DNA of 64,000 bases from the NCBI RefSeq assembly GCF_027627575.1, contig NZ_CP114065.1, positions 248,001 through 312,000 on the forward strand. Direction: 5' to 3'. Source of the DNA: Kribbella sp. CA-293567. GTDB lineage: Bacteria; Actinomycetota; Actinomycetes; Propionibacteriales; Kribbellaceae. The translations under genes and the position numbers were made by a program. Shown here piece by piece: positions 41,783 to 50,665 of this stretch. Every line of letters starts with the position of its first letter. Position 1 is the stretch's first letter. Below the pieces are notes generated by a model. That model was given only the letters and a program-made list of their open reading frames with translations, was not told where the DNA came from and searched no databases.

Positions 41783-42788
41783 CGTCACCGAACTCGTGCC
41801 ACAGGTAGGAGTGTTCGAGGGCGGCGTCGTAAGCGTTCTGTACGACGTCGCCCCCGACCACCGACTCGAGCAGCAGCAGGTGCGACGCCTCCGGCGCATG
41901 CATGCCGGTGATCAATCCGTCGACCACTGTTGCCGGGTGGTCGGGTCCGAGCACGAGATCGGTCCAGCCCTTCGACGCGACCACGTCAGGCCGGGCTGCC
42001 GACTCGATCGCCCGCACCGCCGTGGTACCAGCGGCGATCACCCTGCCGCCGTTGGCCTTCACCCAGTTGACCAGCCGGGCAGTGTGCTCCGAGACCTCGA
42101 ACCGCTCGGGCAGAGGTGGCTCGTGACTCTCCAGTGACGAGACCCCGCAGTGCAACAGGATCGGCGCGATCAGTATGCCGGCTGCCGCCAGCCGGCTCAC
42201 CAGTTCGAAGCTGAACGGCCTGCCCGCACTGGGCATCTCAGCAGAACCGGGCTGGTCCGCGAACACCGTCTGGTAGAGCGCGAGCGGCCACCGCCGGCCG
42301 ACGTACTTGTAGCTGATCGGACGCCCGTTCCTCCGCAGATAGCCCACCATCTCGCCAACTGGCGGTCTGGCCCGCCACAGCCTGGTACCACTCGGCTGGT
42401 ACGGCTCCAGCAACGTCAGCACTCCTTCAGGCAGCTCCACCTGATCACCTGCCGAGCCACCGAACACGGGTGAGCCGTCGTGACGGAGCTCGACCACCCA
42501 GTCGCCGTCGTCGAGCGCGGTCGAGAAGTGCACGACTACGGGAGCGACCCCCGAACCGGTGATCCACGATCCGTCCACCGCGGCGGCCAGGGTCTCCGAC
42601 GTGTTGACCAGCAGCAGGTCGCCCGGCCGCAGGTGCTCGCCGATGCGATCGAACCGGGTGTGCGTGACGGTCGTCCCCTTCGCGACCAGTAGCTTCACCT
42701 GGTCCCGCGCCAGTCCACGGGCCTCGGGCGGCTCGACCGCGTTCAGCTCGTCGGGCAGCGTGAATCTCGTGTGGGGATGAAGCGTCAT
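41760..42788 (-). CDS. queA: S-adenosylmethionine:tRNA ribosyltransferase-isomerase (QueA-like)
   Basis: QueA transfers and isomerises the ribosyl part of SAM onto preQ1 in tRNA, a step of queuosine synthesis. The 342-residue protein matches the family: RPGDLLLVNTSETLAAAV, YQTVFADQPGSAEMPSAGRP, FEVSEHTARLVNWVKANGGR and VIAAGTTAVRAIES. Canonical forms read NDT and PTAGLH at the corresponding places, so this is a diverged subfamily and its substrate may differ. ATG 42788 overlaps the stop of the SDR gene upstream (ATGA). No other queuosine gene is in the window. Confidence 0.8.
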   Translation of the reverse strand: MTLHPHTRFTLPDELNAVEPPEARGLARDQVKLLVAKGTTVTHTRFDRIGEHLRPGDLLLVNTSETLAAAVDGSWITGSGVAPVVVHFSTALDDGDWVVELRHDGSPVFGGSAGDQVELPEGVLTLLEPYQPSGTRLWRARPPVGEMVGYLRRNGRPISYKYVGRRWPLALYQTVFADQPGSAEMPSAGRPFSFELVSRLAAAGILIAPILLHCGVSSLESHEPPLPERFEVSEHTARLVNWVKANGGRVIAAGTTAVRAIESAARPDVVASKGWTDLVLGPDHPATVVDGLITGMHAPEASHLLLLESVVGGDVVQNAYDAALEHSYLWHEFGDVSLLLRH

Positions 42789-43504
42789 GAAGTCACCGCC
42801 GGCGCGAACTCGGAGGCGCGGTACCGGCCACTGGCCGGCCGGCTGTCCAGCAACCGCAGGAACGCCGGTACGACGCTCGCCGGCTCGGGCCGGTCGGAGA
42901 TGTCCTCGCCGGGGAAGGCCGCCTGATGCATCGCGGTCCGCAGATCGCCCGGATCGACCGCGTACACAGCCAGTCCAGGGTTCTCCACTGCCAGTACCGC
43001 GCTCGCGTGGTCCAGCGCCGCCTTGGCCGAACCGTAGCCACCCCACCCTTCGTAGGCCTCGACCGCGGCATCCGAGCTGAGGTTGATCACGATCCCGGCC
43101 GCCTTGCTCAACTCGGGCACCAGCGCCTGGGTCAGCGCGATCGGCGCCACCACGTCGACCTCGTACACGCGCCGCAGTTCCTCCAGCTCCACCCCTGCCA
43201 ACGGCTGGAGCGGACTGGCCCCGAGGTAGCTCGCGTTGTTGACCAGCAGATCGAGGCGGCCGAGTTCACCCACCGCGTCGACCAGGTCGGCGCGATGCTC
43301 GGCATCGGTGACGTCACCGGCCAGCGGCACCACATCGGTCTTGGCGGCCAGCGCGTCGGCCGCGTCCTTCAGCGCCGCGGCGCCCCGGGCGTCGATGATC
43401 AGGGCCCAGCCGCGATCGGCCAGACCGTGCGCCAGCGCGAGGCCGAGCCCCGCGCTGGCGCCGGTGAGGAGTGCAACAGGACGAGTCACAGATTCTGAGG
43501 TCAT
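42785..43504 (-). CDS. Short-chain dehydrogenase/reductase coupled to the QueA-like gene
   Basis: An NAD(P)-dependent enzyme with LLTGASAGLGLALA, VNNASYLGASP, catalytic Ser in INLSSDAAVEA and Tyr/Lys in GYGSAKAALDH. It is about 239 residues from ATG 43504, with GAGGG upstream. The ATGA overlap with the QueA-like gene implies stoichiometric production and a linked role. The substrate is unknown. Confidence 0.88.
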   Translation of the reverse strand: MTSESVTRPVALLTGASAGLGLALAHGLADRGWALIIDARGAAALKDAADALAAKTDVVPLAGDVTDAEHRADLVDAVGELGRLDLLVNNASYLGASPLQPLAGVELEELRRVYEVDVVAPIALTQALVPELSKAAGIVINLSSDAAVEAYEGWGGYGSAKAALDHASAVLAVENPGLAVYAVDPGDLRTAMHQAAFPGEDISDRPEPASVVPAFLRLLDSRPASGRYRASEFAPAVTS

Positions 43505-43546
43505 GCCGGTCACCCTCGTACCTCAAGCGAACTTGAGGTCAAGCGG

Positions 43547-45739
43547 TCAGCTGCCGTAGATCTCGTACTCCGAGAGCTGACCGGCCGGCCACCCGGTGTT
43601 GCCGGTGAAGGTGAGCCGCACCCAGCGGGTGCTGACCGCGGCCGGCAGCGTGATCGTCGCCGCGTTGCCCGAGCCGGGGTCGAACGTACGACCCGCCGCA
43701 CCGGCCAGCTGGCTGTACGACGAGTTGTTCGTGCTGCCCAGCACCGCGATGGTCTGGGTCCGGGAACCCCAGCCAGGCGGGAGTTTCAGGACCAGCCGCT
43801 TGACGTTCAGGTTGCCGCCCAGGTCGACGGTCAGCGACTGCGGCCAGCTGTTGTTGGCGCTCTCCCAGTAGCTTCCCGCGTTGCCGTCGACCGTGTTGCC
43901 CGCGACGTAGTTCTGGTTGACGCTGCTCGCCGAAACTTGCTTGCCTGCGGCAAGGTTTCCGGTCGGCTGACCCGGGTCGGTACCGCCACCGCTGCCGGGC
44001 TCGACCCAGTTGCACCCACTCCAGGTGGAGTCCCAGCCGCTGTTGCCGGAGCCACGGTTGAGCGCGAACGTCCCGCTGGGGTAGGCGCAGTTGTAGACAC
44101 CGGCCCGGCCGATCCCGCTCGCGACGACGTTGCTGATCGTGGCCGCTCCGGCCGTCTCGGCCTGGAAGGCGAAGGTGCCCGCGCCCTCGATCGAACCGCC
44201 GTCCACGGTGATGTTCTGCACCCGCCGGCCGGCGCCACCACCATCGACGAACTGGTACGCCGACCACGGGCTGGCGACCAGCCGGTTGTTGGTCAACCGC
44301 ACCTGCGCGTTGATCTGGGTGTCGTACGCATCCACCCGGATCGCGCCGTGCGGGTGGTTCTGGCCCCAGTTCGGGTTCATCGCGCCGGTCCGGATCAGCG
44401 TGTTGCCTGCGACGTTGATCGTTCCCGCGAGCGGGAAGAACGGCGACCCGAACGACTGGTTCGAGATGGCGATCCCGCCACCGAGCGCGTTGGTGTCGGA
44501 GATCAGGTTGTCCCGCACGGTCAGGTCGGTGCCACCGTAGATCGCGATGCCGTTCGCCAGGTTCGGCTGCACGATCGTGTTGTTGGCGAAGGTGCTGTTC
44601 CGGTTCGCCGCGTGCAGCGACCAGGCCGCGAGCGCGTCGTCACCCTGGTTGCGGAGGAAGTTGTTCCGCACCTGCACGTTGTACGCCGTACCGTTCAGGT
44701 TCAGGCCGTCGGCGGTCATGTCGTAGAACCGGTTGTTCTCGACCACCAGGTTGTCGTTGTTGCCGGTCAGCCACAGCCCGACCTTGAGGTGCTGCAGCCA
44801 CAGGCCGGAGACCACCGAGTTCGGCCCGAGACTGCCGTTGACGAAGTTGTCCGGCGACTGGTCGTTGCGTTCGGTCACCTCGCCGATCACCGCGAAGTCG
44901 TGCAGCCGGAGGTTGCCGCCACCGTTCGGGCGGTCGATCAGGTGATGGCTGAGCAGCGTCGAGTGCCAGCGGCCGGCCCCGCGCAGCGTCACCCCGTCGG
45001 GGTTGATGGTGCCACCGACCCGGAACCGGCCGGCCGGGATCCAGACGGTTCCACCGGAGCCGCGAGCACTGTCGATGGCGCTCTGGATCGCGCCGGTGGA
45101 GTCGTTGGTGCCGTTCGGGTCGGCGCCGCGGTCGGTGATCGAGATCGAGCCGGCCGGCTGACCGGCGGGACCGGCCACGTTCTCGAACTCGACGTCGTCG
45201 ATCGTGTACGGGCCGGCGGTGTTCTCGCCGTCCACCTGCAGCCTGATCTTCGCGCCCGCGGCAACGGTCTGGCCGAGCAGCAGGCGCGAGTGGTCGTAGA
45301 GCTTGTGAGTGCGTGACCCCGGGATCCAACTGGTGTCGAGGTAGCTGTACTTCGCTGTCACCGCTAGGGACCGCGAGAGCTTCTGGCCGTTGACGTAGAC
45401 CGACAGTGTGCCGGTGCGGCCATCCGGAACGGAGTACGCGACGTTGATGGCGTTGGTGGTGCCAGGAGCGGTGAACTCGACGAACTGGCCGCCGTTCAGC
45501 GTCACCGCCTGGCGGTTGGAGGCTTCGGCAGCCAGCGTTCCCTGGGCGTAGCTGGGGCCGATCCTGCTGCCGTTGGTCGCGGCGCTCTCCGCCTCCAGGA
45601 TGGTGAAGGGGAGGGTGGCGCCGGCCGCCTGGATCGCGGCCGGCGCCTGAGCTACGGCTTGAGCTGGGAGCGCGGTCAGACCGGCTCCGGCGGCCATCGC
45701 GAGCGCGGCGGCCAGGTGGGGGTACTTGCGTGGGGGCAT
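43547..45739 (-). CDS. Secreted GH87-like alpha-glucanase (mycodextranase type) with CBM and discoidin domains
   Basis: Probably hydrolyses alpha-1,3-linked glucan of fungal walls or dextran-like polymers. The signal peptide is about 1-30 (AAALAMAAGAGLTALPAQAVA). A CBM6/35-like domain (about 48-190; FTILEAESAATNGSRIG, VDGENTAGPYTIDDVEFENV) precedes a right-handed beta-helix (about 205-570). The helix has the GDDALAAWS motif (about 366-374) and IAIYGGTDLTVRDNLISDT, which match GH87. A coagulation-factor 5/8-type domain ends the protein (about 600-730). The start is ATG 45739 with AGGAAGG upstream. Exact linkage specificity is uncertain. Confidence 0.75.
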   Translation of the reverse strand: MPPRKYPHLAAALAMAAGAGLTALPAQAVAQAPAAIQAAGATLPFTILEAESAATNGSRIGPSYAQGTLAAEASNRQAVTLNGGQFVEFTAPGTTNAINVAYSVPDGRTGTLSVYVNGQKLSRSLAVTAKYSYLDTSWIPGSRTHKLYDHSRLLLGQTVAAGAKIRLQVDGENTAGPYTIDDVEFENVAGPAGQPAGSISITDRGADPNGTNDSTGAIQSAIDSARGSGGTVWIPAGRFRVGGTINPDGVTLRGAGRWHSTLLSHHLIDRPNGGGNLRLHDFAVIGEVTERNDQSPDNFVNGSLGPNSVVSGLWLQHLKVGLWLTGNNDNLVVENNRFYDMTADGLNLNGTAYNVQVRNNFLRNQGDDALAAWSLHAANRNSTFANNTIVQPNLANGIAIYGGTDLTVRDNLISDTNALGGGIAISNQSFGSPFFPLAGTINVAGNTLIRTGAMNPNWGQNHPHGAIRVDAYDTQINAQVRLTNNRLVASPWSAYQFVDGGGAGRRVQNITVDGGSIEGAGTFAFQAETAGAATISNVVASGIGRAGVYNCAYPSGTFALNRGSGNSGWDSTWSGCNWVEPGSGGGTDPGQPTGNLAAGKQVSASSVNQNYVAGNTVDGNAGSYWESANNSWPQSLTVDLGGNLNVKRLVLKLPPGWGSRTQTIAVLGSTNNSSYSQLAGAAGRTFDPGSGNAATITLPAAVSTRWVRLTFTGNTGWPAGQLSEYEIYGS

Positions 45740-45806
45740 GAACTGCGCCTTCCTGGGGGGCGGACGGAGGGCAAGGTGCGCCACACCCTAAGGAAGGAGA
45801 CAACCC

Positions 45807-45835
45807 CGCGCAAGAGTTCGACTACGTCTTGCAAG
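45807..45835 (-). promoter_or_regulatory. CTTGC repeats upstream of the GH87-like gene
   Basis: On the minus strand CTTGCAAG (45835-45828) is followed 21 bases later by CTTGCG (45814-45809). CTTGCA-type repeats are known operators of MalR/Reg1-like LacI repressors in streptomycete amylase and maltose promoters. Control of an alpha-glucan-degrading enzyme by such a repressor would fit. Confidence 0.4.
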
Positions 45836-45853
45836 TTTTTAACAGTGAGTGAT

Positions 45854-46723
45854 TCAGGAGTGCGGGCAGGTGTCCCGGTACTCCGCGATCTGCAGGTTGG
45901 CCGAGGGCGCCGGGCAGAGGAACTGCTCGTATCTGGTGTCGTTGTCGATGAACCGCTTGAGCCACGAGATGCTGTACTTCGCGATCGTGGTGTTCGAGCT
46001 GTTCGGGGTGAAGTGGCTCGCGTTCCGCAGCTCCAGGTAGGCCTTGTCCAGCGACGACGGCAGCGTGTTGTAGAACGGCGACGAGTGCGAAGAGACCGGC
46101 GCGACCGTGTCGCCGTCCGCGCCGATCACCAGGGTCGGTACCGAGACGTCACCCCACGTCTTGTCGGTGTGCCACCCGGTCAGCGGGATCGCCGCCTGCA
46201 GCGCCGGGCGCTGCGCCGCCGCGCGCAGGGTGCCACCGCCGCCCATCGAGTGACCCATCACGCCGAGCCGGCTGGCATCGATCCGGGTCCGGACCGTACT
46301 GCGCTGGGTCAGGTAGTCCAGCGCGGCCAGCAACTGGGTGGACCGGCTGTCCGGCTGGTCGTAGACCGAGTTGGTGTCGATGGTGAACACCACGAAGCCC
46401 TGGGAGGCCAGCCGCGGCCCCAGCCAGGAGATCGACGACTGCCGGGCGGTGAAACCGGGCGAGATGGCGATCGCGCCGAATGTTCCCGCGGTGGTGGTGG
46501 TCGGGTAGTAGATCGTGCCACCGCCGAAGCCGGCGACGGCAGAGGACACCGAGGTCGAAGCGGTCGCGAACGAACCGCGGGTCGCCTCGATACTGGAGTT
46601 GGTCGGCGCCGGGCCACGCTCGTAGGGATTCTCGGCGGCCTGCACCGAAGGAGCCGTGACGGCGACGGCGCCCACCAGGGCGGTCGTCATCGTCAGGGTC
46701 GTGAGTACGTTGCGAAGTTTCAT
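45854..46723 (-). CDS. Secreted cutinase / polyester hydrolase of the PET-hydrolase-like family
   Basis: An extracellular alpha/beta hydrolase closely resembling Thermobifida cutinases and leaf-compost cutinase. The signal peptide is 1-30, and the mature protein begins [20 protein letters not shown]. The triad is Ser159 (GHSMGGGG), Asp205 ([10 protein letters not shown]) and His237 (NASHFTPN). The substrate-clamp Trp184 is in [10 protein letters not shown], and a C-terminal Cys270-Cys286 pair could form the usual disulfide. The oxyanion-side residue is Phe91 (SPGFTARQ) where Tyr is common. ATG 46723 lies 36 bases after the ABC binding-protein gene, without an obvious terminator, so it may be the last operon gene. 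Confidence 0.9.
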   Translation of the reverse strand: MKLRNVLTTLTMTTALVGAVAVTAPSVQAAENPYERGPAPTNSSIEATRGSFATASTSVSSAVAGFGGGTIYYPTTTTAGTFGAIAISPGFTARQSSISWLGPRLASQGFVVFTIDTNSVYDQPDSRSTQLLAALDYLTQRSTVRTRIDASRLGVMGHSMGGGGTLRAAAQRPALQAAIPLTGWHTDKTWGDVSVPTLVIGADGDTVAPVSSHSSPFYNTLPSSLDKAYLELRNASHFTPNSSNTTIAKYSISWLKRFIDNDTRYEQFLCPAPSANLQIAEYRDTCPHS

Positions 46724-46759
46724 GGCGTCCACGTCCTTCTGGGTTGGGGCGGTTCGATC

Positions 46760-48076
46760 TCACTGGCCGACGAGGCTGATCTCTTCCGGGGTCGATCGCT
46801 TCTCCTCGTACGGCGTCACCTCACCGGTCTCACGGTCGGTCACCCTGGGCTCCTGCAGCGTCTCGACGTTGCCGTCGGCCGCGATCCGGAACACCATGGC
46901 GCCGGTGTAGCCGGCGTGGTCGTCCTTGCTGAAGGCGAACGGCGTCAGGCCCGGGCCCTTGAGCTCACCCGAGCTCATCGCGTCCATCAGCTTCTGCCGG
47001 GTCAGGTCCCGGCCGGCGGCCTTGAGCACCTGACCGAAGGTGTAGGCCTGCACCATCCCGTAGAGCAGCGTGTCGGTGAACGGCTCCTTGGGGATGTACT
47101 TGTCGTGGATCCCGCGGAAGTACTTGGTCCACGGGTCGTCGGCCGCCCGGGAGCTCGGCAGGTACCGCGTACCGATCACGCCGGTCAGCAGGGCACCACC
47201 GGACACCTCGCTCCCGCCCTGCTTGGCGAACTGCTCGACCAGTCCGGTCAACGTCGCCGGGTCGGCCCCGATGCTGCTCACCACCAGCTGCGGCCTGTAG
47301 CCGAGCTTCAGTGAGGTCAGGATCGTCAGCGCGGTGAAGGCCGGGATGCACTCGCACACCAGCACTTCGGCGCCCGCGGCCTTCAGGGCGGAGAGTTGCG
47401 GAGTCACGTCCGTGTTCGCCGGGTCGTAGGTCTTGCGCGCCACGATCTGCGGCTTGATGAACTGGTCGAGGCCCTTCTGGGTGTCGGCGCCGACGTCGTC
47501 GCCCTGGACCAGCAGGCCGACCTTCTTGCCGGCGAACTTCTCCTTGATGTACTGGCCCTGCACCTTGCCCTCGCGGGTGTAGTCGACCTGATAGCCGAAG
47601 GTGTTCGGGTGTTTGTCCGGTGAGTTCCACATCAGCGCGCCGGAGGAGACCAGCAGATCCGGTACGCCCTCGGCGGTGAGGTAGTCGAGCACCTTCGAGT
47701 GCGTCGGCGTTCCCAGGCCGCCGACGATCGCGAAGACCTTGTCCTGCAGGACGAGTTTCTTGACCACCTCGACCGTCCTGGTCGGGTTGTAGCCGTCGTC
47801 CTCGACCTTGTAGGTGATCTTGCGCCCGTTGATCCCGCCGCCGTCGTTGAGGTGGTCGTAGACGGCCCTGGCCCCGACGGAGATCTTGCTGTACCCCGGC
47901 GCGGCGGGCCCGGTGAGCGGCTGGTGCGTTCCGATCACCACCTCGGTGTCGGTGACGCCGGGAGCAGCCTCGCCCTTCTGGCCGCCGTCGGCCGGTGTCT
48001 CACCGGCGCCGCCGCAACCACTGATCACGAGTGCGGTGGCCAGGGCGACCGCAACGGCAGAACGCTTGTTCCTCAT
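46760..48076 (-). CDS. Branched-chain amino acid type ABC transporter substrate-binding lipoprotein
   Basis: Binds the substrate of the Liv-type importer encoded upstream. The lipobox signal ends ALVISGCGG. The periplasmic-binding fold of the LivJ/LivK group shows EVVIGTHQPLTGPAAPGYSK, VAFAIVGGLG-like core (KVFAIVGGLGTPTH) and DADTQKGLDQF-like segments. At 438 residues it has the usual size. ATG 48076 overlaps the livM-type stop (ATGA). The ligand could be an amino acid, an amide or an aromatic acid. Confidence 0.88.
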   Translation of the reverse strand: MRNKRSAVAVALATALVISGCGGAGETPADGGQKGEAAPGVTDTEVVIGTHQPLTGPAAPGYSKISVGARAVYDHLNDGGGINGRKITYKVEDDGYNPTRTVEVVKKLVLQDKVFAIVGGLGTPTHSKVLDYLTAEGVPDLLVSSGALMWNSPDKHPNTFGYQVDYTREGKVQGQYIKEKFAGKKVGLLVQGDDVGADTQKGLDQFIKPQIVARKTYDPANTDVTPQLSALKAAGAEVLVCECIPAFTALTILTSLKLGYRPQLVVSSIGADPATLTGLVEQFAKQGGSEVSGGALLTGVIGTRYLPSSRAADDPWTKYFRGIHDKYIPKEPFTDTLLYGMVQAYTFGQVLKAAGRDLTRQKLMDAMSSGELKGPGLTPFAFSKDDHAGYTGAMVFRIAADGNVETLQEPRVTDRETGEVTPYEEKRSTPEEISLVGQ

Positions 48077-49092
48077 TGTTCTCCTCGGTGAGAGGGAGCC
48101 GGGCGTCGTACCCGGGTCCAGACCTTGTGCAGGCCGCCTTGGATCCCCGCCGGGAAGGCGAGGACGATCACGATCAGCACCACGCCGTACAGGGCGAGGG
48201 GGAGGTTGTCGGACAGGTTGCTGCGCAGACTGAACAGTTCGGCGAGATCGTCGGTCCAGACCTGGACGTAGACGAGAGCGATGGCGCCCCACAGCGCACC
48301 CCACAGGCTGCCGAGACCGCCGAGCACCAGCGCGGCCAGCAGACTCAGCGACAAGGCCGGTGTGAACGAGCCAGGTGCGGCAGTCCCGAGCAGGAACGCT
48401 TGCAGACCACCCGCCAGGCCTCCGCAGGCCGAGCTGACGAGGAACGCCAGGATCTTCGTGCGACCGACGTGGATGCCTGCCAGTGACGCGGCCACCTCGT
48501 CGTCACGCACTGCCCGCAGGGTGCGGCCCAGCCGGCCACGAGCGAGATTCGCCAGCACCACAAGGGCGAGCAGAACGGCAAGCCAGACGATCCACGCCTG
48601 CCACCGAGTCGCCGGTACTGCGCTGAGCGCGGCCGGCTGACTGTTGACGGTGAAGCTCAGCCCGTTGCTGCCTGCCAGCAAGTCCGGGAAGCGTTGTGTC
48701 ACAGCAGGAAGCCCGACCGCCAGCGCCAGTGTGGCACCCGCCAGGTACGGACCGCGCAAGCGAGCTGCGGCAGCACCGGCCAGCAATCCGGCCAGACCAC
48801 CCGCGACCGCCGCCAGCAGCAGGTCCACCCAGATCGGGAGCGCCGGAACCCGCAGTACCAAGAGGGCGACCGTGTAGGCGCCGATGAACATGAAAGCCCC
48901 GTGACCCAAGGAGATCTGACCGTTGAAGCCGGTCAGCAACGCCAGTCCGGCGACTGCGATCAGGTAGTAGCCGACGGTCGCGATGCGGAGGTTCGTGAAC
49001 GGATCCGTCAGGAAGGTCAGCAGGACCAGCAGCACCAGGCCGGCCAGTGCCGCCAGGAGATGGGTCGCCGAAGGCGGGAGTCTGCGAAGCAT
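48073..49092 (-). CDS. Branched-chain amino acid type ABC permease (LivM)
   Basis: Membrane subunit of the importer. About ten hydrophobic segments are visible in 339 residues, with the LivM motif GFNGQISLGHGAFMFIGAY and the cytoplasmic loop GRLGRTLRAVRDDEVAASLAG. Both ends overlap neighbouring genes: the start with the livH-type stop (ATGA at 49092), the stop with the binding-protein start. Confidence 0.92.
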   Translation of the reverse strand: MLRRLPPSATHLLAALAGLVLLVLLTFLTDPFTNLRIATVGYYLIAVAGLALLTGFNGQISLGHGAFMFIGAYTVALLVLRVPALPIWVDLLLAAVAGGLAGLLAGAAAARLRGPYLAGATLALAVGLPAVTQRFPDLLAGSNGLSFTVNSQPAALSAVPATRWQAWIVWLAVLLALVVLANLARGRLGRTLRAVRDDEVAASLAGIHVGRTKILAFLVSSACGGLAGGLQAFLLGTAAPGSFTPALSLSLLAALVLGGLGSLWGALWGAIALVYVQVWTDDLAELFSLRSNLSDNLPLALYGVVLIVIVLAFPAGIQGGLHKVWTRVRRPAPSHRGEQ

Positions 49093-49943
49093 CAGGCTCG
49101 CCTCGCCGTCGCCCGGCCGAAGAGGCCGGTGGGCCGGATCGCCAGCACTGCAACGAGAATCGCCAAGGCGGCGAGCGGCACCAGCTCCGGCCCCAGCAGT
49201 CCTGACACGTACGACAGGCCGATGCCGACGGCGAGGCCGCCGACGATCGTGCCGAGCGGATTGTCCAGCCCACCGAGAACCGCCGCGGTGAGCGCGTAGA
49301 CGAACACCTCGTCCAGCACGGTCGGGGAGATGAACGGAGGAATCGCCAGCATCCCGGCCAGTGAGCCGACCGCAGCGGCCAGTCCCCACCCGATCGTCAG
49401 CATCAGCCCCACCCGTACGCCGAGCAGCCGTGCCACCTCGGGGTTGAACGCGGCCGCCCGGAGCCGGAGCCCGAGCGAGGTGAACTTGAACAGCAGCAGG
49501 ACTCCGGCCGCCGTACCGATCACCGCGAGAACGGCGAACAGGTCGCTCGCGGCGAACCGGCCACGGAAGTCGAACGCGTACGAGAAGGCGTGCGGCTCGT
49601 TGGACCAGATCATTCCGGCCACCGCCTGCAACACCAGCAGCAGTCCCAGCGTCACGATGATCGCGCTCAACTCGCCCGCGTTGCGCAGTGGCCGGATCAG
49701 CAGCCGCTCCACCGCGACGCCGAGGAGAGTGCCCGCGACGATGGCGACGGCGAAGCCCAGCCAGTAGCTGCCGGTGCTCTTGGTGACGGAGTAGGCCAGG
49801 TAGCCCGAGATCAGGGCGAGCGCGGGCTGAGCGAAGTTCACCACCCGGGTCGCGCGGTAGATGATCACCAGCGACAGGCCCAGCGCGGCGTACACGGCAC
49901 CGCTGGACAAGCCGGCCACGGTCAGGTTCAGGAAGGTGGTCAT
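49092..49943 (-). CDS. Branched-chain amino acid type ABC permease (LivH)
   Basis: Second membrane subunit, 283 residues, about eight membrane spans. Family motifs are LTVAGLSSGAVYAALGLSLV, RVVNFAQPALALISGYLA and LGGLDNPLGTIVGGLAVGIG. It overlaps the livF-type gene upstream by 4 bases. Confidence 0.92.
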   Translation of the reverse strand: MTTFLNLTVAGLSSGAVYAALGLSLVIIYRATRVVNFAQPALALISGYLAYSVTKSTGSYWLGFAVAIVAGTLLGVAVERLLIRPLRNAGELSAIIVTLGLLLVLQAVAGMIWSNEPHAFSYAFDFRGRFAASDLFAVLAVIGTAAGVLLLFKFTSLGLRLRAAAFNPEVARLLGVRVGLMLTIGWGLAAAVGSLAGMLAIPPFISPTVLDEVFVYALTAAVLGGLDNPLGTIVGGLAVGIGLSYVSGLLGPELVPLAALAILVAVLAIRPTGLFGRATARRA

Positions 49944-50665
49944 CGGGCTCCCTTGAGCCGGAGGCCGAGGTACGCGTCGCTCAGCTGCTCGTCTGCGAGG
50001 AGCGTGGCGGCGTCGTCCGACGCCACCACCTCCCCGAGGCCCAGCACGAAGCCGTGGTCCGCCACGGACAACGCGCTGTGCGCGTTCTGCTCGACGAGCA
50101 GAACGGTGAGGCCGGTCTCCGCGCGGAGGTCGCGGAGGACGGCCATGATCCTGGCGGCGACCAGCGGTGCCAGACCGAGGGAGGGCTCGTCCAGCAACAG
50201 CATCCGCGGCCGGCCCATCAGGCCGCGGCCGATCGCGAGCATCTGCCGCTCGCCGCCGGAGAGGGTGCCCGCCGCCTTGGTCAGGCGTGGCCCGAGCGGC
50301 GGGAACAGCTCGACCATCTCGTCGAGGGCTGTGACCCGGTCCGCTCGATCGGCCCGCCAGAGCGCGCCGAGGCGCAGGTTCTCCAGCACGGTCAGCTCCG
50401 GGATCACGCCGCCGCCTTCCGGCACGTGCGCTACGCCGGACCGGGCGATCTGGTCGGCCGACCAGGCGGTGATGTCCTGGCCGAACGCGGTGATCCGGCC
50501 GGTGGTCGGCCGGAGCAGGCCGCTGATCACCCGCAGCAGCGTCGTCTTCCCGGCGCCGTTCGCGCCGAGGATGGCGGTGATGCTGCCTTCCCGGACCGTC
50601 AGCGACACGTTCGAGAGCGCCCGGACGAGTCCGTGGTGAGCGGTCAGTTCCTCGATCTCAAGCAC
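49940..50665 (-). CDS. Branched-chain amino acid type ABC ATPase (LivF)
   Basis: One of two ATPases of the importer, 241 residues. Walker A is GANGAGKTT, the signature LSGGERQMLAIGRGLMGRP, Walker B MLLLDEPSLGLAP, and the switch His region VEQNAHSALSVAD is present. It overlaps the livG-type gene by 8 bases and the livH-type gene by 4. Confidence 0.93.
   Translation of the reverse strand: MLEIEELTAHHGLVRALSNVSLTVREGSITAILGANGAGKTTLLRVISGLLRPTTGRITAFGQDITAWSADQIARSGVAHVPEGGGVIPELTVLENLRLGALWRADRADRVTALDEMVELFPPLGPRLTKAAGTLSGGERQMLAIGRGLMGRPRMLLLDEPSLGLAPLVAARIMAVLRDLRAETGLTVLLVEQNAHSALSVADHGFVLGLGEVVASDDAATLLADEQLSDAYLGLRLKGAR

Noticed and set aside
45810-45840. Plus-strand intrinsic terminator (GCAAGA/TCTTGC then TTTTT)
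   Set aside because: The stem is only 6 bp with an 11-base loop, and no plus-strand gene ends there; the repeats fit better as an operator for the minus-strand GH87-like gene.
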